A DNA stretch of 64,000 bases from Mesohalobacter halotolerans (GCF_006120725.1 NZ_SWMU01000002.1:310001-374000); one strand, 5' to 3'. Shown: positions 34,712-44,737, numbered from the stretch's first letter. The notes: generated from the letters alone by a model not told the origin. Numbers and translations: made by a program.

Positions 34712-37264
34712 TTGAAAAACAGATTGACAAAAATATCATTTCTTTTTGGCATAATACTATTTTTTGTGTCTTGTAATTCTACAAAGCGCGTTGCTGATGA
34801 TGAATTTTTGTTGACTGAAAACACTATTGATACTGGTGTAGATAGCATAAATGCCAATACATTAAAGCCTTTTTTAAGCCTTAAACCCAACTCAAAATTT
34901 TTATTTGGAATACCTTTAAAACTCTATATTTATAACTGGGGAAAACCTAAGCCAGACTCCCTTTTTGTGGATTGGCTCAAGAAGAACCCTAATAGAGAAA
35001 ACCGTTGGAGTAATTTTTTGTCTGAGCGGCAGTTAAAAAATTTGGGAGAATTTTACGTTGATATCCACGAAGGAAGACGTAAAAATGGTGAACCGCCAAG
35101 TATTATCACTGATAAAAAGCTCGAACAATCCAGAGAGAGACTTAAGTCTTGGTATTGGAATAGAGGCTGGTTTGATGCTGAAGTTAATTACGATATCAAA
35201 AAAGACACACTCAATCAAAAAGCTAAAGTCAACTACAAGATTACCCCAAATCGACCTTATATCATCGATAGCATAAGTTATAACATAGCTTCACCAGTTG
35301 CAGACTCTGTTTATAATACCATCAAACCAATGGCATTGATCAAAGAAAAGCAACTGTTTAATTCTCAAAATTTTGAAGGTGAAAGGCTACGCATAGAAAA
35401 GTATTTTAGAAATCATGGTTTGTACCATTTTGATAGAGATTACATCAGCTTTATTGCGGACAGTTTAAACGATAATTCTAGACAACTAGACATAGAGTTG
35501 AACATTAAAAATCGTGAAAAAAAAGTACTTGATACAGCATTTCAAGTCCCTTTTAAAGTGCACAAAATTAGTCAAGTGAATGTGTTTACTGACTATAAAA
35601 ACAAATCTAAATACATCGCAAAAGATTCTGTATCGTACAACAATATTACGTTTTATGCAGAAGATAGGGTTAAGATTAATCCTAAAATATTGGCTGATGC
35701 TATTTTTATTGAAAAGGGACAACTTTTTAGTGATGAAAAGAGAAAAAATACCTACAACAGGTTTTCAAACATCCGGATATTTGATTATCCCAACATTAAC
35801 TATCAAAAAGACCCGAGAACACCAGGCGAAGACAATTTGATTGCCAATATTTTTCTCACCCCAAAGAAGCGTTTTGGGTTTACACCAAATTTTGAAGTCT
35901 CCCAAAGTAATATTCAGGATTTTGGGATTGGTGTCAATACTTCATTTTTGGCTAGAAATGCGTTTCATTTGGCCGATATTTTGGAGTTGTCCTTTAGGGC
36001 CAATTTAGGTTCGTCGAAAGATGCAGCAAGTAGCCAAGACCAATTTTTTAATATCACAGAATTGGGCGGAAATTTGAGTTTGAGCATTCCTAAAATATTA
36101 TTTCCGTTTACCCAATCTATTATTAAGAAAAATATGCAACCTTTTACCAGAGCAACTTATGGATTTAACACTCAACAAAATATCGGTTTAGACCGACAAA
36201 ATCATACTTTAAAATTTGACTATAATTGGAAACCAAACCAGAAGATATCAAATAGGTTTTCATTACTTGATTTCCAATTTGTTAACAATCTTAACATCAA
36301 TAATTACTTTAATATATTTACCAATTCTTACAGGGATTTAAACGGGATTGCTCAAGACAATATTTTTGAAGTCAATGCTAATTTTATAGATCAGGATACA
36401 GGTAATCTTATCATTTCAAGTGGTACTGATGGTTTTATTGATCAAGTACAAAATAATGAAGTTGATTTAGAAGTTGAAGAACAGCAATTATTTAATTCAA
36501 TTGTCGAACGAAAAGACCGTTTAACAGAAAACAATCTTATCATCGCTAGCAATTTTAATTTTGATTATTCGACGCGTGAAAACATAGACGACGAAGATTA
36601 TTATCAATTTAGGTCAAGATTTGAGTTAGCTGGCAACTTATTACAAGGTCTTGGCAGCGCATTAGATTTAAACAAAAACGATAATGGTGATTTTACATTG
36701 TTTGATGTCCCTTTTTCTCAATATGCAAAAGTTGAATTAAATTACATCAAGCATTGGGATTTGGGTGATCAAAATATTATTGCCACACGGGCTTACGGTG
36801 GGATTGCTTTGCCTTATGGTAATTCGCGTTCTATTCCTTTTGCACGAAGTTTTTTTGGAGGCGGTCCTAATGATAACAGAGGTTGGCAACCTTACGACCT
36901 TGGTCCAGGAAAAACTAACGGTGTTAATGATTTTAATGAGGCTAATTTTAAATTATCGTTTAATTTTGAATACCGCTTCAATGTGTTTGGCAATTTAAAT
37001 TCGGCCCTTTTTGTGGATGCAGGCAATATTTGGAATGTGGCTGACAATGTAACAAATAAAGACGCTACTTTTGATGGGTTTCAAGATTTGGAGGATTTAT
37101 CCATAGCAACAGGATTTGGATTTCGCTACGATATCAGCTTTTTTGTCATTCGCTTGGATTTTGGATTTAAAACCTATAATCCGGGTGATCCTGAGCAAAG
37201 GTGGTTTAGCGATTATAACTTTAGAAATATGGTCTTTAATTTTGGGATAAACTATCCGTTTTAA
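34712..37264 (+). CDS. tamL: BamA/TamA-family outer-membrane lipoprotein (TamL-like)
   Basis: An 850-residue protein with a lipoprotein signal, FGIILFFVSCNSTK, in place of the usual signal peptide. POTRA-like segments (about 100-330) precede a 16-strand surface-antigen barrel ending in NFGINYPF with the terminal phenylalanine of BamA homologues. RSFFGGGPNDNRGWQPYDLGPG is the conserved loop region of the family. A lipid-anchored TamA homologue is typical for Bacteroidota (TamL), thought to act with a TamB protein in outer-membrane assembly. No tamB follows here. Translation starts at TTG (34712). Its last 29 bases overlap the convergent PAP2 gene. Confidence 0.85.
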   Translation: MKNRLTKISFLFGIILFFVSCNSTKRVADDEFLLTENTIDTGVDSINANTLKPFLSLKPNSKFLFGIPLKLYIYNWGKPKPDSLFVDWLKKNPNRENRWSNFLSERQLKNLGEFYVDIHEGRRKNGEPPSIITDKKLEQSRERLKSWYWNRGWFDAEVNYDIKKDTLNQKAKVNYKITPNRPYIIDSISYNIASPVADSVYNTIKPMALIKEKQLFNSQNFEGERLRIEKYFRNHGLYHFDRDYISFIADSLNDNSRQLDIELNIKNREKKVLDTAFQVPFKVHKISQVNVFTDYKNKSKYIAKDSVSYNNITFYAEDRVKINPKILADAIFIEKGQLFSDEKRKNTYNRFSNIRIFDYPNINYQKDPRTPGEDNLIANIFLTPKKRFGFTPNFEVSQSNIQDFGIGVNTSFLARNAFHLADILELSFRANLGSSKDAASSQDQFFNITELGGNLSLSIPKILFPFTQSIIKKNMQPFTRATYGFNTQQNIGLDRQNHTLKFDYNWKPNQKISNRFSLLDFQFVNNLNINNYFNIFTNSYRDLNGIAQDNIFEVNANFIDQDTGNLIISSGTDGFIDQVQNNEVDLEVEEQQLFNSIVERKDRLTENNLIIASNFNFDYSTRENIDDEDYYQFRSRFELAGNLLQGLGSALDLNKNDNGDFTLFDVPFSQYAKVELNYIKHWDLGDQNIIATRAYGGIALPYGNSRSIPFARSFFGGGPNDNRGWQPYDLGPGKTNGVNDFNEANFKLSFNFEYRFNVFGNLNSALFVDAGNIWNVADNVTNKDATFDGFQDLEDLSIATGFGFRYDISFFVIRLDFGFKTYNPGDPEQRWFSDYNFRNMVFNFGINYPF

Positions 37265-37823
37265 GGGATTTGTACTTTTTCTGAGCAAACTTATTTAGAT
37301 AATAACAGCCTGTTCCAATTGTGGTGCCTACTAGCATCCCTGTCAAAACATCACCGGGATAATGTACACCAACATATATTCTGCTATAAGACACCAATAA
37401 AGCCCAAATGATTAAGGCTGTAAAACTATACTTGTAATGGTTTTTAAAGATTAAGCCTAAAAAGATAGCCAGCGCAAAAGAACTCGTCGCATGTCCTGAG
37501 AAATACCCATAAGAACCACATTCTGCAACAAATCGACCTAGCCCTTCCAATCTTGGCTCCCCACAAGGTCTTAAGCGCATAACACTGTGTTTTACAGCAT
37601 AAGACAATTGATCGGTTAGGGTTATCATTAAAGCTACAACCAAAAGGGTAATTACTGTTTGTTTGACACCAAAATTTTTAAAGAGTAAATAAATTAATAG
37701 CAAATACAAAGGAATTGAAGCCCATTTGTTGGTAATGATGAGCCATAACGTATCAAATCTTGTTGAACCTAAATTGTTTAAATAAAGAAAAATAGATTGG
37801 TCTAATTCGATTAAAGTGTCCAT
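37236..37823 (-). CDS. PAP2-family membrane phosphatase
   Basis: A 195-residue protein with 5-6 membrane helices and the three-part phosphatase motif: KHSVMRLRP, YFSGHATSS and SYSRIYVGVHYPGD. The second block has Phe in place of the usual Pro before SGH. Such enzymes dephosphorylate undecaprenyl pyrophosphate, phosphatidic acid or phosphatidylglycerophosphate at the outer face of the inner membrane. Its start abuts the stop of the 71-residue acidic protein gene, giving a coupled pair. The 29-base convergent overlap with tamL places both stops inside the other coding frame. Confidence 0.92.
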   Translation of the reverse strand: MDTLIELDQSIFLYLNNLGSTRFDTLWLIITNKWASIPLYLLLIYLLFKNFGVKQTVITLLVVALMITLTDQLSYAVKHSVMRLRPCGEPRLEGLGRFVAECGSYGYFSGHATSSFALAIFLGLIFKNHYKYSFTALIIWALLVSYSRIYVGVHYPGDVLTGMLVGTTIGTGCYYLNKFAQKKYKSLKTDSLSQN

Positions 37824-38038
37824 CAGCTATCGTATTGTTCAATTTCTGAATCGTAAAAATCAAAGGCTTCTTTTACCAGAGTGTCGTACTCGCCCTTAGC
37901 TTCTTCTTCATCAAAATTTTCCCAGAATTCGAGTTCATCTGTATTGATGTTGAGAATAAATCTTGGAAAATCTGTATGAATGACATAAAATATATCATTT
38001 TCAGCATTGTCAGCTAGTAAAAACCTAGGATACTTCAT
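37823..38038 (-). CDS. Small acidic conserved protein
   Basis: A 71-residue soluble protein with no signal peptide and about 20 acidic residues, concentrated after FWENFDEEEAKGEYD. The N-terminal half YPRFLLADNAENDIFYVIHTDFPRFIL looks like a small beta-sheet domain. The family is not one I can name. It has a clear ATG, sits 22 bases after the MATE gene, and its stop shares a base with the start of PAP2. The coupling supports it as a real gene. Function unknown. Confidence 0.75.
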   Translation of the reverse strand: MKYPRFLLADNAENDIFYVIHTDFPRFILNINTDELEFWENFDEEEAKGEYDTLVKEAFDFYDSEIEQYDS

Positions 38039-38060
38039 AAATTAAAGTTTTAATGCAAAC

Positions 38061-39401
38061 TTAGTATTTTTTTAAATAGCGATGTGAGACTTTGTAAAAG
38101 CGGATATACAACAATAATGCAGAAGCAGATAATCCGGCTAGTAAGCCAAGCCAAATACCATCGCTCCCCAACTGTTCTTGTTTTCCAAAATAATAGGATA
38201 TTGGAAAACCGATAAGCCAATAAGAAACAAAACAGATAAATGTTGGAATTTTGACATCTTGTAGACCGCGCAGCGCCCCCAAAATACCAGCTTGTAGTCC
38301 GTCACTGATTTGAAATAATGCAGCGACAACAAGCAGACTAGCCGCAATCCGAATAACTTCAATATCATCGATATAGAACTCAGGCAACACATTTTTAAAG
38401 ACGATAAATAGCAATGCAAACACAATTTCTATACATAAAATTTGTAGAAATATGGAGTGAGCTATGCGCTTCATGTCAAAAAACTGCTTCTTCCCTTTTT
38501 GGTTAGCAACCCGGATTGTAGCTGTTACGCCCAAACCAACAGCAACCATAAATGTCATTGAAGCCAAGTTCAAAGCAATTTGGTTGGCTGCTTGAGCCTT
38601 TGCCCCAAGCGTTCCTGCGAGTATAACAGAAGCAGTAAAAATTCCGCCTTCAAACAACATCTGTAGAGCTGTTGGAAAACCCAAAGACAAAAGTCTCTTA
38701 AATATTTCTGTATTGATTTTCTGTATGAGTTTAGAGAAGTAGGGTTTTAATTGCGATCTGGACTTTAAAATAAAAACTATAAGGATAAGCATGATTAGCC
38801 TTGACGATAAGGTTGCAATCGCAGCGCCTTCCACTTCAAGTCTTGGAAAAATCCATTTCCCATAGATTAAAAAATAATTCAATACAATGTTTGTAAAGTT
38901 GGCTATAAGTGTAGCATACATCGCGTATTTAGTTAAAGACAAGCCATCTGCAAACTGCTTAAAACCTTGAAAAATCATGAGTGGAATAAGTGAAAACGCG
39001 ACGATGTTTAAATAGGGGAATGCTATTTTTACAACTTCTGCCGGTTGGTCAAGTTGATACAACACAGGCTTGATAAAGTAAATCAATGCAAATAATAAAA
39101 TACCATTGATGCTGCACATAATAACTCCATTTTGAAATACACGTCGACCGCGTGTAAAATTTTGTTCTCCATCCGCCTCAGCAACCAAAGGCGTGATAGC
39201 GAAACTAAACCCAATCCCTATAAATAAAGCAAAAAACACCAAAGTATTACCTAAGGAAACTGCTGCTAAAGGCTCTGCACCTAACCGACCAATCATGATA
39301 TTATCGACCAGACCTACCAAGACATGACCTAATTGACCAAGCATAATAGGCACGGCCAAGCTAAAGTTTTTTGGAAATTCCCTTAAATAGGTTTTAAACA
39401 T
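38061..39401 (-). CDS. MATE family efflux transporter
   Basis: About 446 residues from the second ATG (39401), with 12 hydrophobic segments in two similar halves. GQLGHVLVGLVDNIMIGRLGAEPLAAVSLG near the N terminus is the classic MATE first-helix region, and the second half opens ALQMLFEGGIFTASVILAGTLG. MATE proteins export cationic drugs or dyes using sodium or proton gradients. The substrate is unknown. It is the first gene of the minus-strand unit MATE, acidic protein, PAP2. Confidence 0.94.
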   Translation of the reverse strand: MFKTYLREFPKNFSLAVPIMLGQLGHVLVGLVDNIMIGRLGAEPLAAVSLGNTLVFFALFIGIGFSFAITPLVAEADGEQNFTRGRRVFQNGVIMCSINGILLFALIYFIKPVLYQLDQPAEVVKIAFPYLNIVAFSLIPLMIFQGFKQFADGLSLTKYAMYATLIANFTNIVLNYFLIYGKWIFPRLEVEGAAIATLSSRLIMLILIVFILKSRSQLKPYFSKLIQKINTEIFKRLLSLGFPTALQMLFEGGIFTASVILAGTLGAKAQAANQIALNLASMTFMVAVGLGVTATIRVANQKGKKQFFDMKRIAHSIFLQILCIEIVFALLFIVFKNVLPEFYIDDIEVIRIAASLLVVAALFQISDGLQAGILGALRGLQDVKIPTFICFVSYWLIGFPISYYFGKQEQLGSDGIWLGLLAGLSASALLLYIRFYKVSHRYLKKY

Positions 39402-39846
39402 CAAGAAAAATTTGAGTGCAAAAATAATTGTTTAAACTCCTAAATAAAATAAGTCATGTTATATTTATGTATTTAACCCTTCAATAGAAAAATTGTAACT
39501 TTCATAACTTAAAAGTCCTTACGATTTCTTTTTACAGGCATAGTAAAAAATTTCCAAATAAAACTTGTGCATGCAGTTTTTTATTTCATTCAACATCTGT
39601 TAAAATAATATCGAATATGTTAAAATAATTAACATAAATTGATATGATTTATCTATCAGTCATAGTTTATTACTATCGTATTGGACGCAACTGTTTTGTA
39701 AACCACAGATTACTAGGGGCTTATTTAACAGGTGTTCAAAAAAACTTCTTTATTTTAATGTAAGCGAAATGAGCAGCATGAAATGATTAAGGCTTAACAC
39801 ATAAAATTTATACATTCGTGTGCGTTAATAAAAAAACAATCAATTT
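39402..39846. other. Promoter region between the MATE gene and susC
   Basis: An AT-rich 445-base gap without a credible gene. It carries the inverted and direct repeats at 39598-39634 and must hold divergent promoters for the MATE unit and susC. A TAnnTTTG-like block (TACATTCG, about 39814-39821) lies 25 bases before the susC start, with one mismatch to the flavobacterial -7 consensus. Confidence 0.55.
39598..39634. promoter_or_regulatory. Candidate operator upstream of susC
   Basis: The 12-base sequence TGTTAAAATAAT occurs twice (39598-39609 and 39618-39629), exactly 20 bases apart, about two helical turns. The second copy also forms a perfect inverted repeat, TGTTAA-N5-TTAACA (39618-39634). 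It lies 213-249 bases before the susC start. The arrangement is what a dimeric DNA-binding protein would need, but AT-rich DNA produces such patterns by chance. Confidence 0.35.
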
Positions 39847-42800
39847 ATGAAACAATTAGACTTGACTCGAATCACGTTTATTTTATTTTTATTGTTTTCT
39901 GTTTCTCTTTTCTCTCAAGAAAAAAGGACAATAAGCGGTAATGTTGTCGATGAACAAAACGTTCCTCTTCTCGGTGCAAATGTTATTATTAAAAATACCA
40001 ACCCACCTCGAGGAACTACAACCGATTTTGATGGTAACTTCACCTTAGAAGTAATAGCTACTGATAAAAAAATCGTTATCTCTTATTTAGGTTACCAAAA
40101 AAAGACAATATCTATTGTAGGTAAAGATGAGTTTTCTATTCAACTTCAACCGGGTAATCAATTAGATGAAGTTATTGTTACCGCTTTAGATATAAAACGT
40201 GACGAAAAATCGCTTGGTTACGCTGTACAAAGCTTAGATTCAAAAGAAGTTAGTGATGTTAAGGTCACCAACATCTCCAATAAACTACAAGGTAAAGTTG
40301 CCGGGGTATTTGTTAATTCTTCTGGTAATGGTCCTACGGGATCTTCAAATGTGACTATAAGAGGTCAGACTTCATTGACAGGAAATAGTCAAGCGCTTTA
40401 TGTTGTAAATGGTATTCCCATTACCAATGGTTTATTTTCACCAGGTGATGGATTAAATGGATCAACGACGATAGACTTTGGTAATTCTTCACAGGTGGTC
40501 AATCCAGATGACATCCAAAGTATTTCTGTTTTGAAAGGTCCAGCTGCTGCGGCTTTATACGGATCAAGAGCCGCTAATGGTGTGATATTAATTACAACAA
40601 AAAGAGGGTCTGATAAAGAAGAAGGTTGGAATTTAGAATGGAATCTTCAAACTGTAGCTAAAGACATTTTAAGACAACCAGATTTTCAAGATACATACGG
40701 TTTTGGTGGTTATGGTTTTTATAGCTACCGCTCTGGTGATATTTATACCAGTTTAAATGGCGTTAAGTACTATGATGGTTTTGGTGAAAATTGGGGTCCA
40801 AGAATGGATGGTCAATTAATTAAACAATTCAATTCAAACGGTGAACCTGTTCCATTTACGCCTGCTGAAGATAATTTTAATGATTTCTTCAATACCGGAG
40901 TAATGCTTTCAAATAATATTTCGGTCAGTAATAATTCTGAAGATGGAGATTTTAGACTATCTTATACATATTTAGATGATAATGATATTGTCCCAAATTC
41001 TGGAATTACTAGAAACACACTTTTTACGAGTGTAGGTAAAGAACTCTTTGATGATAAAGTTCAAGCTAGAGTTAACCTCTTTAATATCAGAACTTCATCA
41101 GACAATATCCCAAATGGAGGTTACGATGAAAGTAATTCTATCATGTATGGATGGCTTTGGTATCCCAGACAAGTTGGTATTGATGAGCTCAAACCCATAT
41201 GGCGTGAAGGCCAAGTTGGTGAGCAACAACGCTATGTCGAAGAACTCTGGGTCAATAATCCTTGGTTATTAGCTAACGAAAATACCAATACGCATCAAGA
41301 AAATAGAATTATTGGTAATGCAACATTAAAATATGATTACAATGATAAGTTGAGTGTTAGAGCTCGGTATGGTGTCGATTTAAAAGATGAACAAAGACAG
41401 TTTAGAAGAGCTACCTCTACAAAAGCTATTCCAGGACAATTTGGAAGCTACAGAGAGGATGAAATTACATTTAGCGAAATTAACACGGAACTGATCATTT
41501 CCTACTCTGATATAGACAGAGACAAAAAATTCAATTATGATTTAAAGCTAGGTGGTAATATGATGAAGCAAAAAAGTAACATATTAAGTGCTGCAAACAA
41601 TCAGTTGCTACTTCCTTCATTGTATACTTTAACCAACAATAGAGCTGAAGTACAAGTTGAAAACCCAAGAGCTGAAAAAAATGTCAATAGTATCTTTGGT
41701 TTTGCAAGTTTAAGTTGGGACGACTGGATTTATTTTGATGCCACGGCTCGAAACGACTGGTCAAGTACTTTACCACAAGATAACAACTCTTACTTTTATC
41801 CTTCATTTTCTTTAAGTACAATACTTTCAGAACAATTAGATTTAAGTGAGTCGGTTTTAGACTTTTTTAAATTAAGAGCAGCATGGGCACAAGTCGGTTC
41901 TGATACTAATCCTTACTTACTATCAAGAACTTATAACCCACAACCTCTATTTGGAGACAATCCAGCATTTTCAAACAATTCTTTTGCTGCAAATCCGGAC
42001 TTAAAACCAGAACGTACAACCTCTTTTGAAGTCGGTACAGACATGAGGTTTTTTGAAAACAAATTAAAGTTTGATTTTACTTACTACAATATGTTGAGTA
42101 GCGACCAAATTATATTTTTACCTAGAGCAACAAGTAGTGGTAAACAAACGCAATTGGTAAATGCAGGTGAAATACGAAGTGAAGGTATAGAATTACAACT
42201 TGATATTACACCAATAGAAACAAAGGACTTTTCCTGGAATTCAGTAATAAATGTTGGTGCTAACGAAGCTATTGTTGAGTCTTTACCAGATGGCGTTCAA
42301 GACAGTTATCCAATTGTTTCTGATGTATTCCCAGGTGACGAAGGTTCTAGAAACTTAGAGCTAGTTGCTGTAGAGGGCATGAAATTAGGACAGTTAAGAG
42401 GTCTTGGTTTTCAACGTAATGAAGAAGGTCAAATTATACACGAAAATGGAATTCCTCAACTAACTGATGAAAAAGTTCTTGCGGGTTCTTATCAACCTGA
42501 TGCCAGGATAGGTTGGCAAAATACATTTAGATATAAAAATTTCAGTTTTGGTTTCTTATTTGACAGTCAAGTTGGTGGTAAAATTTATTCTCGCGGTCAT
42601 GCTTTGTTTAATACCGCTGGTACAATTACCAATGCAGATGATCCTAATTTAGATTTAACAACCCTTCAAGGTAGAGCTGAGTATAACATATCTTATAACA
42701 CAGCTGGTGAACCCGTGTATTCTTTAAGACCTGGTACCGGGCAAGGCGTTATTGGACCAGGAGTTGATGTGGATGGAACACCAAATGAAACACCAGTTGC

Positions 42801-43119
42801 ACCTAGGGATTATTTCTACGCCTATTATGGTAACCAATTTAATAGAGATAATATTGAGGCAGCAACTTATGATGCAGACTGGATAAAATTGAGACAAGTT
42901 ATGCTATCTTATAATGTCCCCGGAGAATTCTGTGAAGAGTATGGCTTAGATAGTGTTCAGGTGTCTTTAGTTGGAAGAAATTTATTACTCATTACTGATG
43001 TTCCGACAATTGACCCTGAAACATACTCCATTAGAAACGGTATATTTGTCAATGGTTTTGGTAGTAACCCTCTACCATCTACTAGTACTTATGGTTTATC
43101 CTTAAACGTCAAACTTTAA
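39847..43119 (+). CDS. susC: SusC/RagA-type TonB-linked outer-membrane protein
   Basis: The 1090-residue protein has a signal peptide (FILFLLFSVSLFSQ), a carboxypeptidase-like beta-sandwich (about 27-110, with NVIIKNTNPPRGTTTDFDGNF), a plug with SVLKGPAAAALYGSRAANGVI (about 232-252), and a long barrel. SusC proteins import glycans, peptides or other nutrients together with a SusD lid. SusD follows 11 bases later. No glycosidase, peptidase or anti-sigma/ECF pair is adjacent, so the substrate is open. The symbol denotes the family type only. Confidence 0.95.
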   Translation: MKQLDLTRITFILFLLFSVSLFSQEKRTISGNVVDEQNVPLLGANVIIKNTNPPRGTTTDFDGNFTLEVIATDKKIVISYLGYQKKTISIVGKDEFSIQLQPGNQLDEVIVTALDIKRDEKSLGYAVQSLDSKEVSDVKVTNISNKLQGKVAGVFVNSSGNGPTGSSNVTIRGQTSLTGNSQALYVVNGIPITNGLFSPGDGLNGSTTIDFGNSSQVVNPDDIQSISVLKGPAAAALYGSRAANGVILITTKRGSDKEEGWNLEWNLQTVAKDILRQPDFQDTYGFGGYGFYSYRSGDIYTSLNGVKYYDGFGENWGPRMDGQLIKQFNSNGEPVPFTPAEDNFNDFFNTGVMLSNNISVSNNSEDGDFRLSYTYLDDNDIVPNSGITRNTLFTSVGKELFDDKVQARVNLFNIRTSSDNIPNGGYDESNSIMYGWLWYPRQVGIDELKPIWREGQVGEQQRYVEELWVNNPWLLANENTNTHQENRIIGNATLKYDYNDKLSVRARYGVDLKDEQRQFRRATSTKAIPGQFGSYREDEITFSEINTELIISYSDIDRDKKFNYDLKLGGNMMKQKSNILSAANNQLLLPSLYTLTNNRAEVQVENPRAEKNVNSIFGFASLSWDDWIYFDATARNDWSSTLPQDNNSYFYPSFSLSTILSEQLDLSESVLDFFKLRAAWAQVGSDTNPYLLSRTYNPQPLFGDNPAFSNNSFAANPDLKPERTTSFEVGTDMRFFENKLKFDFTYYNMLSSDQIIFLPRATSSGKQTQLVNAGEIRSEGIELQLDITPIETKDFSWNSVINVGANEAIVESLPDGVQDSYPIVSDVFPGDEGSRNLELVAVEGMKLGQLRGLGFQRNEEGQIIHENGIPQLTDEKVLAGSYQPDARIGWQNTFRYKNFSFGFLFDSQVGGKIYSRGHALFNTAGTITNADDPNLDLTTLQGRAEYNISYNTAGEPVYSLRPGTGQGVIGPGVDVDGTPNETPVAPRDYFYAYYGNQFNRDNIEAATYDADWIKLRQVMLSYNVPGEFCEEYGLDSVQVSLVGRNLLLITDVPTIDPETYSIRNGIFVNGFGSNPLPSTSTYGLSLNVKL

Positions 43120-43130
43120 AAAAGATATTT

Positions 43131-44642
43131 ATGAAATTTAATATAAAAACAATATTTGCAATTATCTTAATTACAACCTTGAGTTGTGACGATAATTTTG
43201 AAAATGTCAATACTAATCCCAACCAGCCTGAAGAAGTCTCTTCTGATGTATTGATAACTAATGCAACGAGAAGTAGTATGAATTCCATGGTAACAGAGTC
43301 CTTCTTGTTATCTAACAACATAGCACAGATCAGTGCTAAAACATTAAGATCTGAAGTTGATGAATACAATTGGAATGCTTTTTCTACATTGTGGCTTCAG
43401 CAATATATAGCCTTAACCGACCTTGTTGATGCAGAAAATATTGCTGTAGAAAATGAGCAAGTAGCTAACCAGGCTGCTAGCATTGTCATGCAATCGTGGA
43501 TATTTTATACCTTGACAATGGCCTATGGAGATATACCATATTCTGAGGCTATATCAGGATTAAACAGTGACAATTTTACGCCTGTTTATGACAGTCAGCA
43601 AGATATATTAGATGGTGCAAACGGTTTAATAGCACGTTTGGATGAAGCCATTAATTTATTTGGACAGACCAATTTGGATGTCGAAGGCGATTTAATTTAT
43701 GATGGGAATACATCTCAATGGGTAAAACTCGCTAACGTCTTAAAGTTGAGAATTTTACTTCATTTAAGCAACAAGAGAGATGTTTCTTCAGAAATGCAAG
43801 CTGTTGTTAACAATGGCATGTTATTCTCTGGAAATGCTGACAATGCAACTTTAAATTATTTAAGTTCATTCCCAAACGATTTTCCATTATTTCCTTTAAA
43901 ACAAGGTGATTTTGATGCTGTTGTTATGTCTGAATCTTCAGTAGAAAAATTTCAGGAATATAATGATCCGAGATTAGGCGCATACGCTAGGCCAGATAAT
44001 GTCACAGATTTAGAAACTTTTGACAGCCCTGCAGCAACTTATAGCGGTGCAGAAAATGGAAGTGAAACAGGTGGATGCGATAAAGGCGGTTCACGATTAG
44101 GCGCAAGATACTATGACTATCCTGGACATCCTGTCGGTAGTGTTAGAGCTAATGGTATTATATCTACATATACTGAACAGGAACTCATTATAGCTGAAGC
44201 TATACAAAAAGGGATTTTGAATGGTAATGCTGAAAACCACTACAGAAATGCCATTGAAGCTAGTATGAATTACTACGATGTCAATTTAGACACCTTTGGA
44301 TGGTCTTCTTTTAGTGACTTTTATGATAATTCAGGTGTAGCTTATGATAATACTTTAAATAAAATTTGGGAACAAAAATGGATAGCTCTCTTCTTCCATG
44401 GTATGGAGCCTTATTTTGATATCAGAAGAATGGTATTTGAAGCTAATGGAAATAGCGGATTTGATGTAAGTGCTTTGCCGTTCTTAAATGTGCCATGTGC
44501 CAATCAAAATGATGGTAACATGCCGGTAAGATTTTTATATCCAGGTGACGAACAGAGCTTAAATGCCGAAAACTATCAAGCTGCTGTTGATGCTTTAGGT
44601 GGTAGCAATAGTCAAAATGCTACACCATGGCTATTTGAATAA
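43131..44642 (+). CDS. susD: SusD/RagB-family surface lipoprotein
   Basis: The 503-residue lipoprotein has lipobox TTLSC and an acidic DDNFEN after the cysteine, resembling the export signal that sends Bacteroidota lipoproteins to the cell surface. NTNPNQPEEVSSDVLITNA, the helical TPR-like core, and IWEQKWIALFFHGMEPYFDIRR identify the SusD-like group 2 family. It forms the hinged lid over the SusC barrel and binds substrate. A terminator follows at about 44668, so the unit is bicistronic. Confidence 0.94.
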   Translation: MKFNIKTIFAIILITTLSCDDNFENVNTNPNQPEEVSSDVLITNATRSSMNSMVTESFLLSNNIAQISAKTLRSEVDEYNWNAFSTLWLQQYIALTDLVDAENIAVENEQVANQAASIVMQSWIFYTLTMAYGDIPYSEAISGLNSDNFTPVYDSQQDILDGANGLIARLDEAINLFGQTNLDVEGDLIYDGNTSQWVKLANVLKLRILLHLSNKRDVSSEMQAVVNNGMLFSGNADNATLNYLSSFPNDFPLFPLKQGDFDAVVMSESSVEKFQEYNDPRLGAYARPDNVTDLETFDSPAATYSGAENGSETGGCDKGGSRLGARYYDYPGHPVGSVRANGIISTYTEQELIIAEAIQKGILNGNAENHYRNAIEASMNYYDVNLDTFGWSSFSDFYDNSGVAYDNTLNKIWEQKWIALFFHGMEPYFDIRRMVFEANGNSGFDVSALPFLNVPCANQNDGNMPVRFLYPGDEQSLNAENYQAAVDALGGSNSQNATPWLFE

Positions 44643-44667
44643 CCTGGGTTTAAATACAAATAAAAAA

Positions 44668-44714
44668 ACCTATCAGTAGAGTTTCAATTTTTTTCTATTG
44701 GTAGGTTTTTTATA
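44668..44714 (+). terminator. Terminator after susD
   Basis: ACCTATCA at about 44668-44675 pairs with TGGTAGGT at 44699-44706 with one mismatch, extended by TAGA/TCTA; TTTTTTAT follows. The hairpin lies 26 bases after the susD stop and ends the susCD unit before the BCCT gene. Confidence 0.75.
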
Positions 44715-44737
44715 TCTTGAACCTTTAAATTTTAATC

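Noticed and set aside
39402-39846. ECF sigma/anti-sigma control genes for susCD
   Set aside because: Only a non-coding gap and a MATE gene precede susC; no regulator gene is present in the window.
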